From: Bacteroides gallinarum DSM 18171 = JCM 13658
GTDB taxonomy: Bacteria > Bacteroidota > Bacteroidia > Bacteroidales > Bacteroidaceae
DNA: 42,514 nt
Assembly (NCBI RefSeq): GCF_000374365.1
Contig: NZ_KB894150.1
Coordinates: forward strand, 1-42,514
Reading direction: 5' to 3'
In this document: one piece after another, positions 24,788-32,797 of the stretch
Position numbering within the stretch: position 1 is the first letter of the stretch
Layout: each line of letters starts with the position of its first letter
The notes under the pieces: model-generated
The model's database searches: none
Told to the model about the DNA's origin: nothing
The model's input: only the letters and a program-made list of their open reading frames with translations
Position numbers and translations under genes: made by a program

Positions 24788-24858
24788 TACTATACCGATT
24801 ATCCAGCGTACTGTCGTTTTAAGCGTTCTGATAGGCAGTTAATTTTTTGTTCAGCCAA

Positions 24859-24866
24859 CAAAAATA
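24859..24866 (-). promoter_or_regulatory. -7 box of tamB
   Basis: On the minus strand TATTTTTG fits TAnnTTTG, about 20-70 bases before the possible tamB starts. Confidence 0.5.
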
Positions 24867-24900
24867 TGAAATAATACGTTATGGATACTACTTTTATCAC

Positions 24901-24908
24901 TACTTTTG
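24901..24908 (+). promoter_or_regulatory. -7 box of tsaD
   Basis: TACTTTTG, 26 bases before the tsaD ATG, back to back with the tamB promoter. Confidence 0.6.
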
Positions 24909-24933
24909 CAGCGTTTAAACGTAAATAAACACT

Positions 24934-25953
24934 ATGAGTACAATAATCTTAGGAATAGAATCTTCATGCGATGACACTTCCGCGGCAGTCATCAGGGACG
25001 GCTATCTGCTGTCGAACGTGGTGGCAAGCCAGGCAGTGCATGAGGCATACGGAGGGGTAGTGCCCGAACTGGCTTCGCGGGCGCATCAGCAGAACATCGT
25101 GCCGGTGGTGCATGAAGCCTTGAAGCGTGCCGGAGTAACGAAAGAGGAGCTGAGTGCAGTGGCGTTTACACGCGGTCCGGGACTAATGGGCTCTCTGCTG
25201 GTAGGTGTGTCGTTCGCCAAAGGTTTCGCCCGTTCCTTAGGTATCCCAATGATTGATGTTAACCACTTGACAGGACATGTGTTAGCTCATTTCATTAAAG
25301 CGGAAGGTGAAGATAACGCCCAGCCCGGTTTTCCTTTCCTTTGCCTGTTGGTTTCCGGTGGAAATTCCCAGATTATCCTGGTAAAAGCATACAATGATAT
25401 GGAAATACTGGGGCAGACGATAGACGATGCCGCTGGCGAGGCTATCGATAAGTGCTCCAAAGTAATGGGGTTGGGCTATCCCGGCGGGCCTATTATCGAC
25501 AAACTCGCACGCCAGGGCAATCCGAAAGCCTTTACTTTCAGCAAGCCGCATATTCCGGGGCTGGATTACAGTTTCAGCGGGCTGAAAACATCGTTCTTGT
25601 ATTCTTTGCGGGACTGGATGAAGGATGACCCCGATTTCATCGAGCATCATAAGGCAGACTTGGCTGCTTCGCTGGAAGCTACCGTTGTCGATATTCTAAT
25701 GGATAAGCTGCGTAAGGCGGCAAAACAGTATAATATCAGGGAAGTCGCCGTTGCAGGAGGCGTATCCGCCAATAACGGCTTGCGCAACTCTTTCCGGGAG
25801 CATGCCGGAAAGTATGGCTGGAACATATTCATTCCTAAATTCAGCTATACTACGGATAATGCTGCGATGATTGCCATTACCGGGTATTTCAAGTACTTGG
25901 ACAAGGATTTTTGCCCGATAGAGGCACCTGCCTACTCGCGTGTCACCCTATAA
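24934..25953 (+). CDS. tsaD: tRNA threonylcarbamoyladenosine transferase
   Basis: 339 residues, usual length. With TsaB and TsaE it transfers threonylcarbamoyl to A37 of tRNAs reading ANN codons. Seen: ILGIESSCDDTSAAV, VPELASRAHQQNI, the metal site HLTGHVLAH (HxxxH), LLVSGGNSQI, DDAAGEAIDKCSKVMGLGYP, and a C-terminal VSANNGLR and TDNAAMIA with the third metal residue Asp. Essential housekeeping gene. The pncC gene follows after 18 bases and is probably in the same transcript. Confidence 0.98.
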   Translation: MSTIILGIESSCDDTSAAVIRDGYLLSNVVASQAVHEAYGGVVPELASRAHQQNIVPVVHEALKRAGVTKEELSAVAFTRGPGLMGSLLVGVSFAKGFARSLGIPMIDVNHLTGHVLAHFIKAEGEDNAQPGFPFLCLLVSGGNSQIILVKAYNDMEILGQTIDDAAGEAIDKCSKVMGLGYPGGPIIDKLARQGNPKAFTFSKPHIPGLDYSFSGLKTSFLYSLRDWMKDDPDFIEHHKADLAASLEATVVDILMDKLRKAAKQYNIREVAVAGGVSANNGLRNSFREHAGKYGWNIFIPKFSYTTDNAAMIAITGYFKYLDKDFCPIEAPAYSRVTL

Positions 25954-25971
25954 TATAATAAGGTATAAGGT

Positions 25972-26439
25972 ATGAAGTTGGAAGAGGAGATAGGAGAACT
26001 GCTGAAAGCGAAGAAATTGTCCCTTTCCACCGCCGAAAGTTGTACCGGCGGCGGGATAGCCGCCTCGATAACTTCCGTTCCGGGAAGCTCGGAGTATTTC
26101 AAGGGCGGTATCGTGGCATATTCCAACGAGGTGAAGGAAGCTTTGCTGCATGTTTCTGCCGAAACGCTGGCAAAACATGGTGCGGTGAGCCGGGAAACCG
26201 TGGTGGAAATGGCGAAAGGTGCGATGAAAACGCTGAAAACGGATTGCGCAATAGCTACCTCGGGCATTGCGGGTCCCGGTGGCGGTACGCCGGAAAAGCC
26301 GGTAGGTACGGTATGGATAGCCGTTGCTTATAAAAATGAAATTACAGCCATGAAGCAGGAGGGAGACTGCGGAAGGGCGGGAAATGTACGGAAAGCCGTC
26401 CGAAACGCCCTGCTGATGCTTTGTGACAGGCTGAAATGA
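25972..26439 (+). CDS. pncC: CinA-type nicotinamide-nucleotide amidohydrolase
   Basis: 155 residues, only the CinA C-terminal domain. Seen: LSTAESCTGGGIAASITSVP with the catalytic Ser and TGG loop, YFKGGIVAYSNEVKEALLHV, and ATSGIAGPGGGTPEKPVGTVW. The domain deamidates nicotinamide mononucleotide in the pyridine nucleotide salvage cycle. The N-terminal competence-damage domain is absent, as in E. coli PncC. Follows tsaD closely. Confidence 0.93.
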   Translation: MKLEEEIGELLKAKKLSLSTAESCTGGGIAASITSVPGSSEYFKGGIVAYSNEVKEALLHVSAETLAKHGAVSRETVVEMAKGAMKTLKTDCAIATSGIAGPGGGTPEKPVGTVWIAVAYKNEITAMKQEGDCGRAGNVRKAVRNALLMLCDRLK

Positions 26440-26480
26440 GGAAAAAATATTATCGCACAGCGAATTATTTTAGGAAAAAC

Positions 26481-26511
26481 TTGTTTTGTAACGATAAAAG
26501 TGCTTACTTTG
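26481..26511 (+). promoter_or_regulatory. Likely promoter of the rpmB-rpmG unit
   Basis: TTTTG (about 26484-26488) and TACTTTG (26505-26511) resemble the -33/-7 pair, with a one-base-short -7 box and a 16-base spacer. The leader of about 45 bases is AT-rich. Confidence 0.4.
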
Positions 26512-26560
26512 CGCTCTGTTTGAAATAAGTATAGATAAAAACTATAAAATAAAGATAGAA

Positions 26561-26821
26561 ATGTCGAAGATTTGTCAAATTACCGGAAAGAAAGCCATGA
26601 TTGGCAACAATGTTTCACACTCAAAGAGAAGAACCAAAAGAACCTTTGATTTGAACTTGTTTAACAAGAAGTTCTATTATGTAGAACAGGACTGCTGGAT
26701 CAGTCTGAGCATTTGCGCTAACGGCCTGCGCATCATTAACAAAAAAGGTCTGGATGCTGCTTTGAAGGATGCAGTAGCCAAGGGTTATTGTGATTGGAAA
26801 AGCATTAAAGTAATTGGCTAA
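26561..26821 (+). CDS. rpmB: 50S ribosomal protein L28
   Basis: 86 residues. Starts MSKICQITGKKAMIGNNVSH, then SKRRTKRTFDLNLF, typical of L28 of Bacteroidetes. It carries no CxxC zinc pair. First gene of a rpmB-rpmG-DUF4295 set, spacing 22 and 13 bases, the usual order in this phylum. Confidence 0.97.
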   Translation: MSKICQITGKKAMIGNNVSHSKRRTKRTFDLNLFNKKFYYVEQDCWISLSICANGLRIINKKGLDAALKDAVAKGYCDWKSIKVIG

Positions 26822-26843
26822 AAAGTAGAGGAGAATACTGATT

Positions 26844-27032
26844 ATGGCAAAGAAAGCAAAAGGTAACAGAGTACAGGTGATTCTGGAATGCACGGAACAC
26901 AAGGATAGCGGTATGCCGGGAACTTCTCGTTATATTACGACGAAGAACAGAAAGAATACTACCGAAAGACTGGAGTTGAAGAAATACAACCCGATTCTGA
27001 AGAGAGTGACAGTACATAAAGAAATCAAATAA
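26844..27032 (+). CDS. rpmG: 50S ribosomal protein L33
   Basis: 62 residues, MAKKAKGNRVQVILECTEHK, then TTKNRKNTTERLELKKYNP. One cysteine only, so the zinc-independent form. Between rpmB and the DUF4295 gene. Confidence 0.97.
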   Translation: MAKKAKGNRVQVILECTEHKDSGMPGTSRYITTKNRKNTTERLELKKYNPILKRVTVHKEIK

Positions 27033-27045
27033 TATAGTATAACCC

Positions 27046-27204
27046 ATGGCAAAGAAAACAGTAGCAAGTTTGCACGAAGGTTCTAAGGAAGGTCGTGCTT
27101 ATACGAAGGTTATCAAGATGGTGAAGTCTCCTAAAACCGGCGCTTACATCTTCGATGAACAAATGGTTCCTAACGAAAAAGTACAGGACTTTTTCAAGAA
27201 ATAA
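27046..27204 (+). CDS. DUF4295 family small basic protein
   Basis: 52 residues, MAKKTVASLHEGSKEGRAYT, then KVIKMVKSPKTGAYIFDEQM, ending DFFKK. Small basic protein found next to L28/L33 in Bacteroidetes and annotated DUF4295. Its place in a ribosomal protein operon and its charge suggest it binds the ribosome; this is inference. Followed by a terminator. Confidence 0.92.
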   Translation: MAKKTVASLHEGSKEGRAYTKVIKMVKSPKTGAYIFDEQMVPNEKVQDFFKK

Positions 27205-27247
27205 AGATAAATGCAGTTGCTGTGAAGCGCTGACGACTTATAAAGTT

Positions 27248-27284
27248 CCTCTCACCGGGATAATCCGGCGAGGGGATTTTTTTT
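27248..27284 (+). terminator. Terminator of the rpmB-rpmG-DUF4295 unit
   Basis: CCTCTCACCGG (27248-27258) pairs with CCGGCGAGGGG (27265-27275), with one mismatch and one G-U pair, followed by eight T at 27277-27284. Confidence 0.9.
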
Positions 27285-27327
27285 GCTATTAAATAGCTCC
27301 GGTTTTTATTATTTGTCGGTTTTATTA

Positions 27328-27335
27328 TATCTTTG
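27328..27335 (+). promoter_or_regulatory. -7 box of the ftsY-rimO operon
   Basis: TATCTTTG fits TAnnTTTG, 32 bases before the ftsY ATG. A TTTG at 27312-27315 is too close (12 bases) to be the -33 box. Confidence 0.55.
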
Positions 27336-27366
27336 TAGCATAATGTATTGTACAAAAAGGTAGACT

Positions 27367-28326
27367 ATGGGATTTTTTAGCTTTTTCTCTAAAGAAAAGA
27401 AAGAAACATTAGATAAGGGATTATCTAAGACGAAAGAAAGTGTGTTCGGCAAGATAGCCCGTGCCGTGGCAGGTAAGTCGAAGGTAGACGACGAAGTTCT
27501 GGATAATCTGGAAGAAGTGCTGATAACTTCGGATGTAGGCGTGGAGACGACCTTGAAAATTATCGAACGCATCGAGAAGCGCGCTGCTGACGAAAAATAT
27601 ATGAATGCGCAGGAGCTGAACATGATTTTGCGCGATGAAATCGCAGCTTTGCTGACGGAGAACAATTCGGACGATGTAGAGGACTTCGAAACTCCTGTCA
27701 CGAAGAAACCTTATGTTATCATGGTAGTCGGCGTAAATGGAGTGGGCAAGACCACTACTATAGGCAAGCTGGCTTATCAGTTTAAGAAAGCCGGCAAAAC
27801 CGTATATCTGGGTGCGGCCGATACCTTCCGTGCGGCAGCCGTAGAGCAGTTGATGATATGGGGCGACCGCGTAGGCGTGCCCGTCATAAAACAGAAAATG
27901 GGGGCAGACCCTGCCTCCGTGGCATTCGATACGCTGAATTCGGCGGTTGCCAATGATGCCGATGTGGTGATTATCGATACGGCCGGACGCCTGCATAACA
28001 AAGTAGGCTTAATGAACGAGCTGACTAAAATCAAGAATGTGATGAAAAAGGTAGTACCGGATGCACCTGATGAAGTGCTGCTCGTGCTGGACGGCTCTAC
28101 GGGGCAAAATGCGTTTGAGCAGGCCAAGCAATTCACACTGGCTACGGAAGTTACGGCAATGGCTGTAACCAAGCTGGACGGTACGGCCAAGGGTGGTGTC
28201 GTAATAGGTATTTCCGACCAGTTCAGAATTCCTGTAAAATATATCGGCCTGGGAGAAGGCATGGAAGATTTGCAGGTTTTCCGCAAGAAAGAATTTGTTG
28301 ATTCATTGTTCGGGGAGAATGCATGA
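27367..28326 (+). CDS. ftsY: Signal recognition particle receptor FtsY
   Basis: 319 residues, a short FtsY consisting of a small N-terminal helix and the NG GTPase domain. It docks SRP-bound ribosomes at the membrane. Seen: VGVNGVGKTTTIGKLAYQ (G1), DTFRAAAVEQL, VIIDTAGRLHN (G3), TKLDGTAKGG (G4) and YIGLGEGMEDL (G5). The acidic A domain of E. coli is absent, as usual in this phylum. Stop overlaps the rimO start in ATGA, so translation is coupled. Confidence 0.97.
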   Translation: MGFFSFFSKEKKETLDKGLSKTKESVFGKIARAVAGKSKVDDEVLDNLEEVLITSDVGVETTLKIIERIEKRAADEKYMNAQELNMILRDEIAALLTENNSDDVEDFETPVTKKPYVIMVVGVNGVGKTTTIGKLAYQFKKAGKTVYLGAADTFRAAAVEQLMIWGDRVGVPVIKQKMGADPASVAFDTLNSAVANDADVVIIDTAGRLHNKVGLMNELTKIKNVMKKVVPDAPDEVLLVLDGSTGQNAFEQAKQFTLATEVTAMAVTKLDGTAKGGVVIGISDQFRIPVKYIGLGEGMEDLQVFRKKEFVDSLFGENA

Positions 28327-29621
28327 AACGGAAAACCATTGATATAATAACATTAGGTTGTTCTAAAAATTTAGTGGATTCGGAGCATTTGATGCGCCAA
28401 TTGGAGGAAGCCGGTTACTGTGTGACGCATGATGCCGAACGTCCGGAGGGACAGATTGCGGTAATCAATACCTGCGGTTTCATCGGTGATGCAAAGGAAG
28501 AATCCATAAATATGATTCTGGAGTTTGCGCAGGCAAAGGAAGAAGGAAGTTTGGAGAAACTCTACGTCATGGGCTGCCTGTCGGAACGTTATCTGAAGGA
28601 GCTGGCGATTGAAATCCCTCAGGTTGACAAGTTTTATGGTAAGTTCAACTGGAAAGAGCTGTTGCAGGATTTGGGCAAGGCATACCGTGACGAGCTTCAT
28701 ATAGAACGCACGCTCACTACCCCCGGACATTATGCGTACCTGAAAATATCCGAAGGGTGCGACCGCAAGTGTTCGTATTGCGCAATCCCCATTATTACGG
28801 GGCGGCACGTGTCGCGTCCGATAGAAGAAATCCTGGACGAGGTGAAGTATCTCGTAGCCCGCGGGGTAAAAGAGTTCCAGGTAATAGCCCAGGAGCTGAC
28901 GTACTATGGCGTCGATTTGTACAAAAAGCAGATGTTGCCCGAATTAATCGAGAAAATCTCCGAAATTCCGGGAGTAGAGTGGATACGCCTGCATTATGCT
29001 TATCCCGCTCATTTTCCTGTGGATTTATTCCGTGTGATGCGCGAGCGTCCTAATGTGTGCAAGTATATGGATATTGCCTTGCAGCACATCAGCGACAATA
29101 TGCTGGATAAAATGCGCCGGCATGTAACCAAGGAAGAAACCTACCGTTTGATAGAGAAATTCCGTGAGGAAGTCCCCGGAATTCATCTGCGTACCACGCT
29201 TATGGTGGGGCATCCGGGAGAAACGGAGGCCGACTTTGAAGAGCTGAAAGAGTTCGTCCGCAAGGTGCGTTTCGATAGAATGGGGGCATTTGCGTATTCC
29301 GAGGAAGAGGGGACATATGCGGCGGCTCATTATGAGGACACCATTCCGCAGGAAACGAAACAGGCGCGCTTGGACGAATTGATGTCTATTCAGCAGGGCA
29401 TTTCGGCAGAATTGAGTGCGGTGAAAGTGGGCAGGCGGATGAAGGTGATTATAGACCGCCTGGAGGGTGATTACTATGTCGGACGTACGGAATTCGATTC
29501 TCCGGAGGTAGACCCTGAAGTACTGATTGAACGCGGGGATAAGGTGCTGAATATCGGTAACTTTTACCAGGTAGAGATAATAAACTCCGATGATTTCGAC
29601 CTTTTTGGCCGGATTATTTAA
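28323..29621 (+). CDS. rimO: Ribosomal protein S12 methylthiotransferase
   Basis: 432 residues. Radical SAM enzyme that adds a methylthio group to Asp of ribosomal protein S12. Seen: N-terminal UPF0004 domain with cysteines in TLGCSKNLVDSEH, NTCGFI and VMGCLSERY (second cluster), radical SAM motif CDRKCSYCAIP (CxxxCxxC, near 148-156), and a C-terminal TRAM domain. Starts inside the ftsY stop (four-base overlap). Confidence 0.97.
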   Translation: MKRKTIDIITLGCSKNLVDSEHLMRQLEEAGYCVTHDAERPEGQIAVINTCGFIGDAKEESINMILEFAQAKEEGSLEKLYVMGCLSERYLKELAIEIPQVDKFYGKFNWKELLQDLGKAYRDELHIERTLTTPGHYAYLKISEGCDRKCSYCAIPIITGRHVSRPIEEILDEVKYLVARGVKEFQVIAQELTYYGVDLYKKQMLPELIEKISEIPGVEWIRLHYAYPAHFPVDLFRVMRERPNVCKYMDIALQHISDNMLDKMRRHVTKEETYRLIEKFREEVPGIHLRTTLMVGHPGETEADFEELKEFVRKVRFDRMGAFAYSEEEGTYAAAHYEDTIPQETKQARLDELMSIQQGISAELSAVKVGRRMKVIIDRLEGDYYVGRTEFDSPEVDPEVLIERGDKVLNIGNFYQVEIINSDDFDLFGRII

Positions 29622-29701
29622 ATATTTTTCCCGAACTCCTTGTATATATGGGGAAGATTTGCTAATATAGCACCGTAGTTCACAATTTTAAAGCTTGAAT
29701 T

Positions 29702-29974
29702 TTGAATAACAAAGAATTTACTTCTGAATTGTCACGGAGGTTGGGGTACACCGTAAAGGATACCTCGGAACTGATTACCTTTTTGTTGTCGGACATGACG
29801 CGGCAGTTGGAAGACGGAAATACGATTTCCGTGCAAGGCTTTGGAACATTCGAGGTGAAAAAAAAAGCGGAACGTATCTCTGTAAATCCTACGACCAGAC
29901 AGCGTATGCTGGTTCCGCCTAAGCTGGTGCTGACTTACAAACCCAGTACGTTGTTAAAAGATAAGTTTAAGTAA
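29702..29974 (+). CDS. HU-family DNA-binding protein
   Basis: 90 residues, MNNKEFTSELSRRLGYTVKD, with the HU/IHF arm region VQGFGTFEVKKKAERISVNP. Bends and compacts DNA as a dimer. The start is a TTG at 29702; an in-frame TGA three codons upstream and the lack of any ATG exclude a usual start. It sits 26 bases before the HU-LysM gene and probably shares its transcript. Confidence 0.9.
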   Translation: MNNKEFTSELSRRLGYTVKDTSELITFLLSDMTRQLEDGNTISVQGFGTFEVKKKAERISVNPTTRQRMLVPPKLVLTYKPSTLLKDKFK

Positions 29975-30000
29975 TCTTTCTTTTAAATCTTCCATAGTAT

Positions 30001-31431
30001 ATGAATGAGAAGCTGAACATACAGAACTTGATTGAACTGCTGGCTGAAAAGCACGGCATGAGCAAGAGAAATGCTGATAGTTTCGTGAAGGAATTTTTCC
30101 AGTTGATTGAAGAAGCGCTGGAAAAAGACAAATATGTGAAGATAAAAGGATTGGGAGCTTTTAAACTGATTGATGTAGAAAGCCGCGAAAGCGTCAATGT
30201 AAATACTGGAGAGAGATTTGAAATACAAGGGCATACGAAAGTTTCGTTTACTCCCGAACCTGCCCTGAAAGATATTATCAATAAACCGTTCTCGCATTTT
30301 GAAACGGTTGTGCTCAATGACAACACGGTTTTGGAAGACACCCCCATAGATAGCGGCAATGAGGACGAAGAAGATACGGAGCAAAGGGTAGAAGCAGTTG
30401 CCGGTACGTCCGAGGAAGTTATTGCATTCGAAGAAACCGGTATGCTGGGAGAAACGGAGACACCGGAACCGGCCGTGACGTTGACGGAAACGGTGTTACC
30501 GGAAAAAGCGGTATCTTCGGAAGAAGCAGTGGCTTCGGAGGAAGCGGCGGCTTCGGATAAAACCGGGTATCCTGAGCAAACCGAGGTATTGACGGAAACG
30601 GAACCTCTGGTGGAAACAGAGCCTTTGAAAGCACCGGAGATTTCGAAAGAGACGGAACATTTGAAAGAACCGGAAGCCCCAAGAGAACCGGAAACTCCGA
30701 GGGAAATCGAACTTCCGGCAGAAACAGCGGCTACGAAAGAAAAAGAAGCTCCGAAAGAAAAAGAAGCGGAGAATCCGAAAGAGGCGGAACCCCTGGAAAA
30801 AGAAATAACGCCTTCGGGAGAAGCAAAACCGGAGAAGGCAGACGTACCGCCGCCCGCCGATTCTTCCACAATGAAATATTTCATAAGTATCGTCGTGTTC
30901 GTGGTACTGTTATGCGCGGGAGCCGTGACCTATTTATATTGTCCGGATTTATTCGATAATCTATCTTCCGAGCCCCCTGTAAAGAAAGAAGTGGCCGCTG
31001 CCATGCCGGATAAACCGGTAAATAATACGGTTGCAGCCGATACTACCGCTGCCAAAGATACCACAGCTATTGCCAAGGCAGATACGGTGTCGAAGAAAAC
31101 CGTTGCCGAACCCGTGGCAAAGAAACCGGATGCGCCTGCCGTTGCCAAGCAACCTGCTCCCGTTCCGGCTCATACCGCACCGGCGTCCCGTCCCCGGAAA
31201 CAGGTTGAAGCCGCATACGTGCCCGATTCTACCAGTTATACGATTACGGGAACGGAGACGAAATACACGATTAAGCCGGGAGAGACACTGACCAGGGTTT
31301 CCCTTCGCTTCTATGGCACAAAGGCGCTTTATCCGTATATCGTAAAGCATAACCGGGATATTATCAAGAAACCGAATAACGTACCCGCAGGTACGACGAT
31401 AAAGATACCGAAATTAGTAAAGAAGCAGTAA
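30001..31431 (+). CDS. HU domain, acidic linker, membrane span and LysM domain
   Basis: 476 residues in four parts. (1) Residues 1 to about 95: HU/IHF-like domain (IELLAEKHGMSKRNADSFVK, VKIKGLGAFKLIDVE). (2) About 115-290: a Glu/Pro/Thr/Ala-rich low-complexity linker. (3) About 294-314: one membrane span (YFISIVVFVVLLCAGAVTYLY). (4) An Ala/Lys/Pro-rich spacer and a LysM domain at about 421-472 (KYTIKPGETLTRVSLRFYG). There is no signal peptide, so the HU part should be in the cytoplasm and LysM in the periplasm, where it would bind peptidoglycan. This would link DNA to the cell wall. Terminator at the stop codon. Confidence 0.92.
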   Translation: MNEKLNIQNLIELLAEKHGMSKRNADSFVKEFFQLIEEALEKDKYVKIKGLGAFKLIDVESRESVNVNTGERFEIQGHTKVSFTPEPALKDIINKPFSHFETVVLNDNTVLEDTPIDSGNEDEEDTEQRVEAVAGTSEEVIAFEETGMLGETETPEPAVTLTETVLPEKAVSSEEAVASEEAAASDKTGYPEQTEVLTETEPLVETEPLKAPEISKETEHLKEPEAPREPETPREIELPAETAATKEKEAPKEKEAENPKEAEPLEKEITPSGEAKPEKADVPPPADSSTMKYFISIVVFVVLLCAGAVTYLYCPDLFDNLSSEPPVKKEVAAAMPDKPVNNTVAADTTAAKDTTAIAKADTVSKKTVAEPVAKKPDAPAVAKQPAPVPAHTAPASRPRKQVEAAYVPDSTSYTITGTETKYTIKPGETLTRVSLRFYGTKALYPYIVKHNRDIIKKPNNVPAGTTIKIPKLVKKQ

Positions 31432-31452
31432 AATATTACTGCTTCTTTTTTT
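31420..31452 (+). terminator. Terminator overlapping the stop of the HU-LysM gene
   Basis: AAGAAGCAGTAA (31420-31431) pairs perfectly with TTACTGCTTCTT (31436-31447), followed by T to 31452. The stop codon is inside the stem. Confidence 0.92.
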
Positions 31453-31520
31453 GTTAAATACTAAACTCTATGAAAGTAGTTTAATCTAAAGGTTTCGCAT
31501 AGTTTTTTAATAAAAATTAG

Positions 31521-31551
31521 TTGCTATGGTTAATTTATTCCCGTACTTTTG
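31521..31551 (+). promoter_or_regulatory. Promoter of the moxR-bat cluster
   Basis: TTG (31521-31523), 20-base spacer and TACTTTTG (31544-31551), 72 bases before the moxR ATG. Good match to the Bacteroides consensus. Confidence 0.65.
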
Positions 31552-31622
31552 GGAGCGAAAACATAATTGCCGGTATCCGACCGGGTTAACATGAAAATTG
31601 AACATTAAAAATATATTGATTT

Positions 31623-32618
31623 ATGGCTGAAACAATTGATATCCGCGAACTGAACGAGCGGATTGAAAGACAAAGTGCTTTCGTTACCAATCTTACTACG
31701 GGCATGGACCAGGTTATTGTAGGACAAAAGCACCTGGTAGAGTCGTTGTTAATCGGTTTGCTGTCCGACGGACACGTATTGCTGGAAGGTGTGCCCGGTT
31801 TGGCAAAGACCCTGGCTATCAAGACGCTGGCTTCATTGATTGATGCGCAATACAGCCGCATTCAGTTTACGCCGGACTTGCTGCCTGCCGACGTTATCGG
31901 TACGATGGTTTACAGCCAGAAAGACGAGAGTTTCCAGGTAAAGAAAGGCCCCATATTCGCTAATTTCGTATTGGCGGACGAAATAAACCGTGCTCCGGCG
32001 AAAGTTCAGAGCGCCTTGCTGGAAGCCATGCAGGAGCGCCAGGTCACGATAGGCAAGGAGACATTCAAGCTGCCCGAACCTTTCCTGGTACTTGCAACCC
32101 AGAACCCTATCGAGCAGGAAGGTACGTATCCGTTGCCGGAAGCGCAGGTAGACCGTTTCATGCTGAAAGTGGTTATCGATTATCCCAAGCTGGAAGAAGA
32201 AAAGCTAATTATACGCCAGAATATAAACGGCGAGAAATTGAATGTGAAGCCTATCTTGAAAGCCGATGAGATTATCGAGGCGCGCAAGGTCGTGCGCCAG
32301 GTATATCTGGACGAGAAGATTGAGAAATACATTGTCGATATCGTATTCGCCACCCGTTATCCGGAGAAGTACGATTTGAAAGAGCTGAAAGACATGATTG
32401 GATTTGGTGGTTCTCCCCGTGCTTCTATCAATCTGGCATTGGCAGCCCGCAGCTACGCCTTTATCAAGCGTCGCGGCTACGTTATTCCTGAGGACGTACG
32501 CGCTGTGGCACACGATGTGTTACGCCACCGTATCGGCCTGACCTACGAGGCGGAAGCAAGCAATATGACCTCGGACGAAATCGTCAGCAGGATACTGAAT
32601 AAGGTCGAAGTGCCTTAA
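31623..32618 (+). CDS. MoxR-type AAA+ ATPase
   Basis: 331 residues. Seen: Walker A GVPGLAKTLAIKTLA, Walker B FVLADEINRAPAKVQSALLE, sensor LATQNPIEQEGTYPLPEAQVDRF and RASINLALAARSYAF in the lid. MoxR proteins act as chaperones that load or activate VWA-domain partners; here two VWA proteins (BatA, BatB) follow. First gene of the bat cluster, with its own promoter. A 179-base gap with phased repeats separates it from the DUF58 gene. Confidence 0.95.
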   Translation: MAETIDIRELNERIERQSAFVTNLTTGMDQVIVGQKHLVESLLIGLLSDGHVLLEGVPGLAKTLAIKTLASLIDAQYSRIQFTPDLLPADVIGTMVYSQKDESFQVKKGPIFANFVLADEINRAPAKVQSALLEAMQERQVTIGKETFKLPEPFLVLATQNPIEQEGTYPLPEAQVDRFMLKVVIDYPKLEEEKLIIRQNINGEKLNVKPILKADEIIEARKVVRQVYLDEKIEKYIVDIVFATRYPEKYDLKELKDMIGFGGSPRASINLALAARSYAFIKRRGYVIPEDVRAVAHDVLRHRIGLTYEAEASNMTSDEIVSRILNKVEVP

Positions 32619-32669
32619 CCGTCCGGTTAATATCGTACCGGAAAACGATAGTGGAACGATGTGCCTGCC

Positions 32670-32746
32670 TTTTACTGAAACGCAGGAAGAGATTTACTAA
32701 ATCTGTACCGGAGTTTTAGTAAAAGGGCGGGAAAGATTTAGTAAAA
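32670..32746. repeat. Four 11-bp repeats spaced exactly 22 bp
   Basis: TTTTACTGAAA (32670), ATTTACTAAAT (32692), TTTTAGTAAAA (32714) and ATTTAGTAAAA (32736): the pattern WTTTASTRAAW at exact 22-base steps, about two helical turns. They lie between the moxR stop (32618) and the DUF58 start (32798). No terminator or consensus promoter is seen in this gap. A phased array of protein-binding sites is the obvious reading, but no regulator is known to me. Confidence 0.8.
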
Positions 32747-32797
32747 CGTTTTTGCGGGCGCTGAGTAATTGTTTATTAAACATGCATGTATCACTGA

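Noticed and set aside
29967..30884. 305-residue Ser/Gly-rich minus-strand frame
   Set aside because: Mirror of the Glu/Pro-rich linker of the HU-LysM gene.
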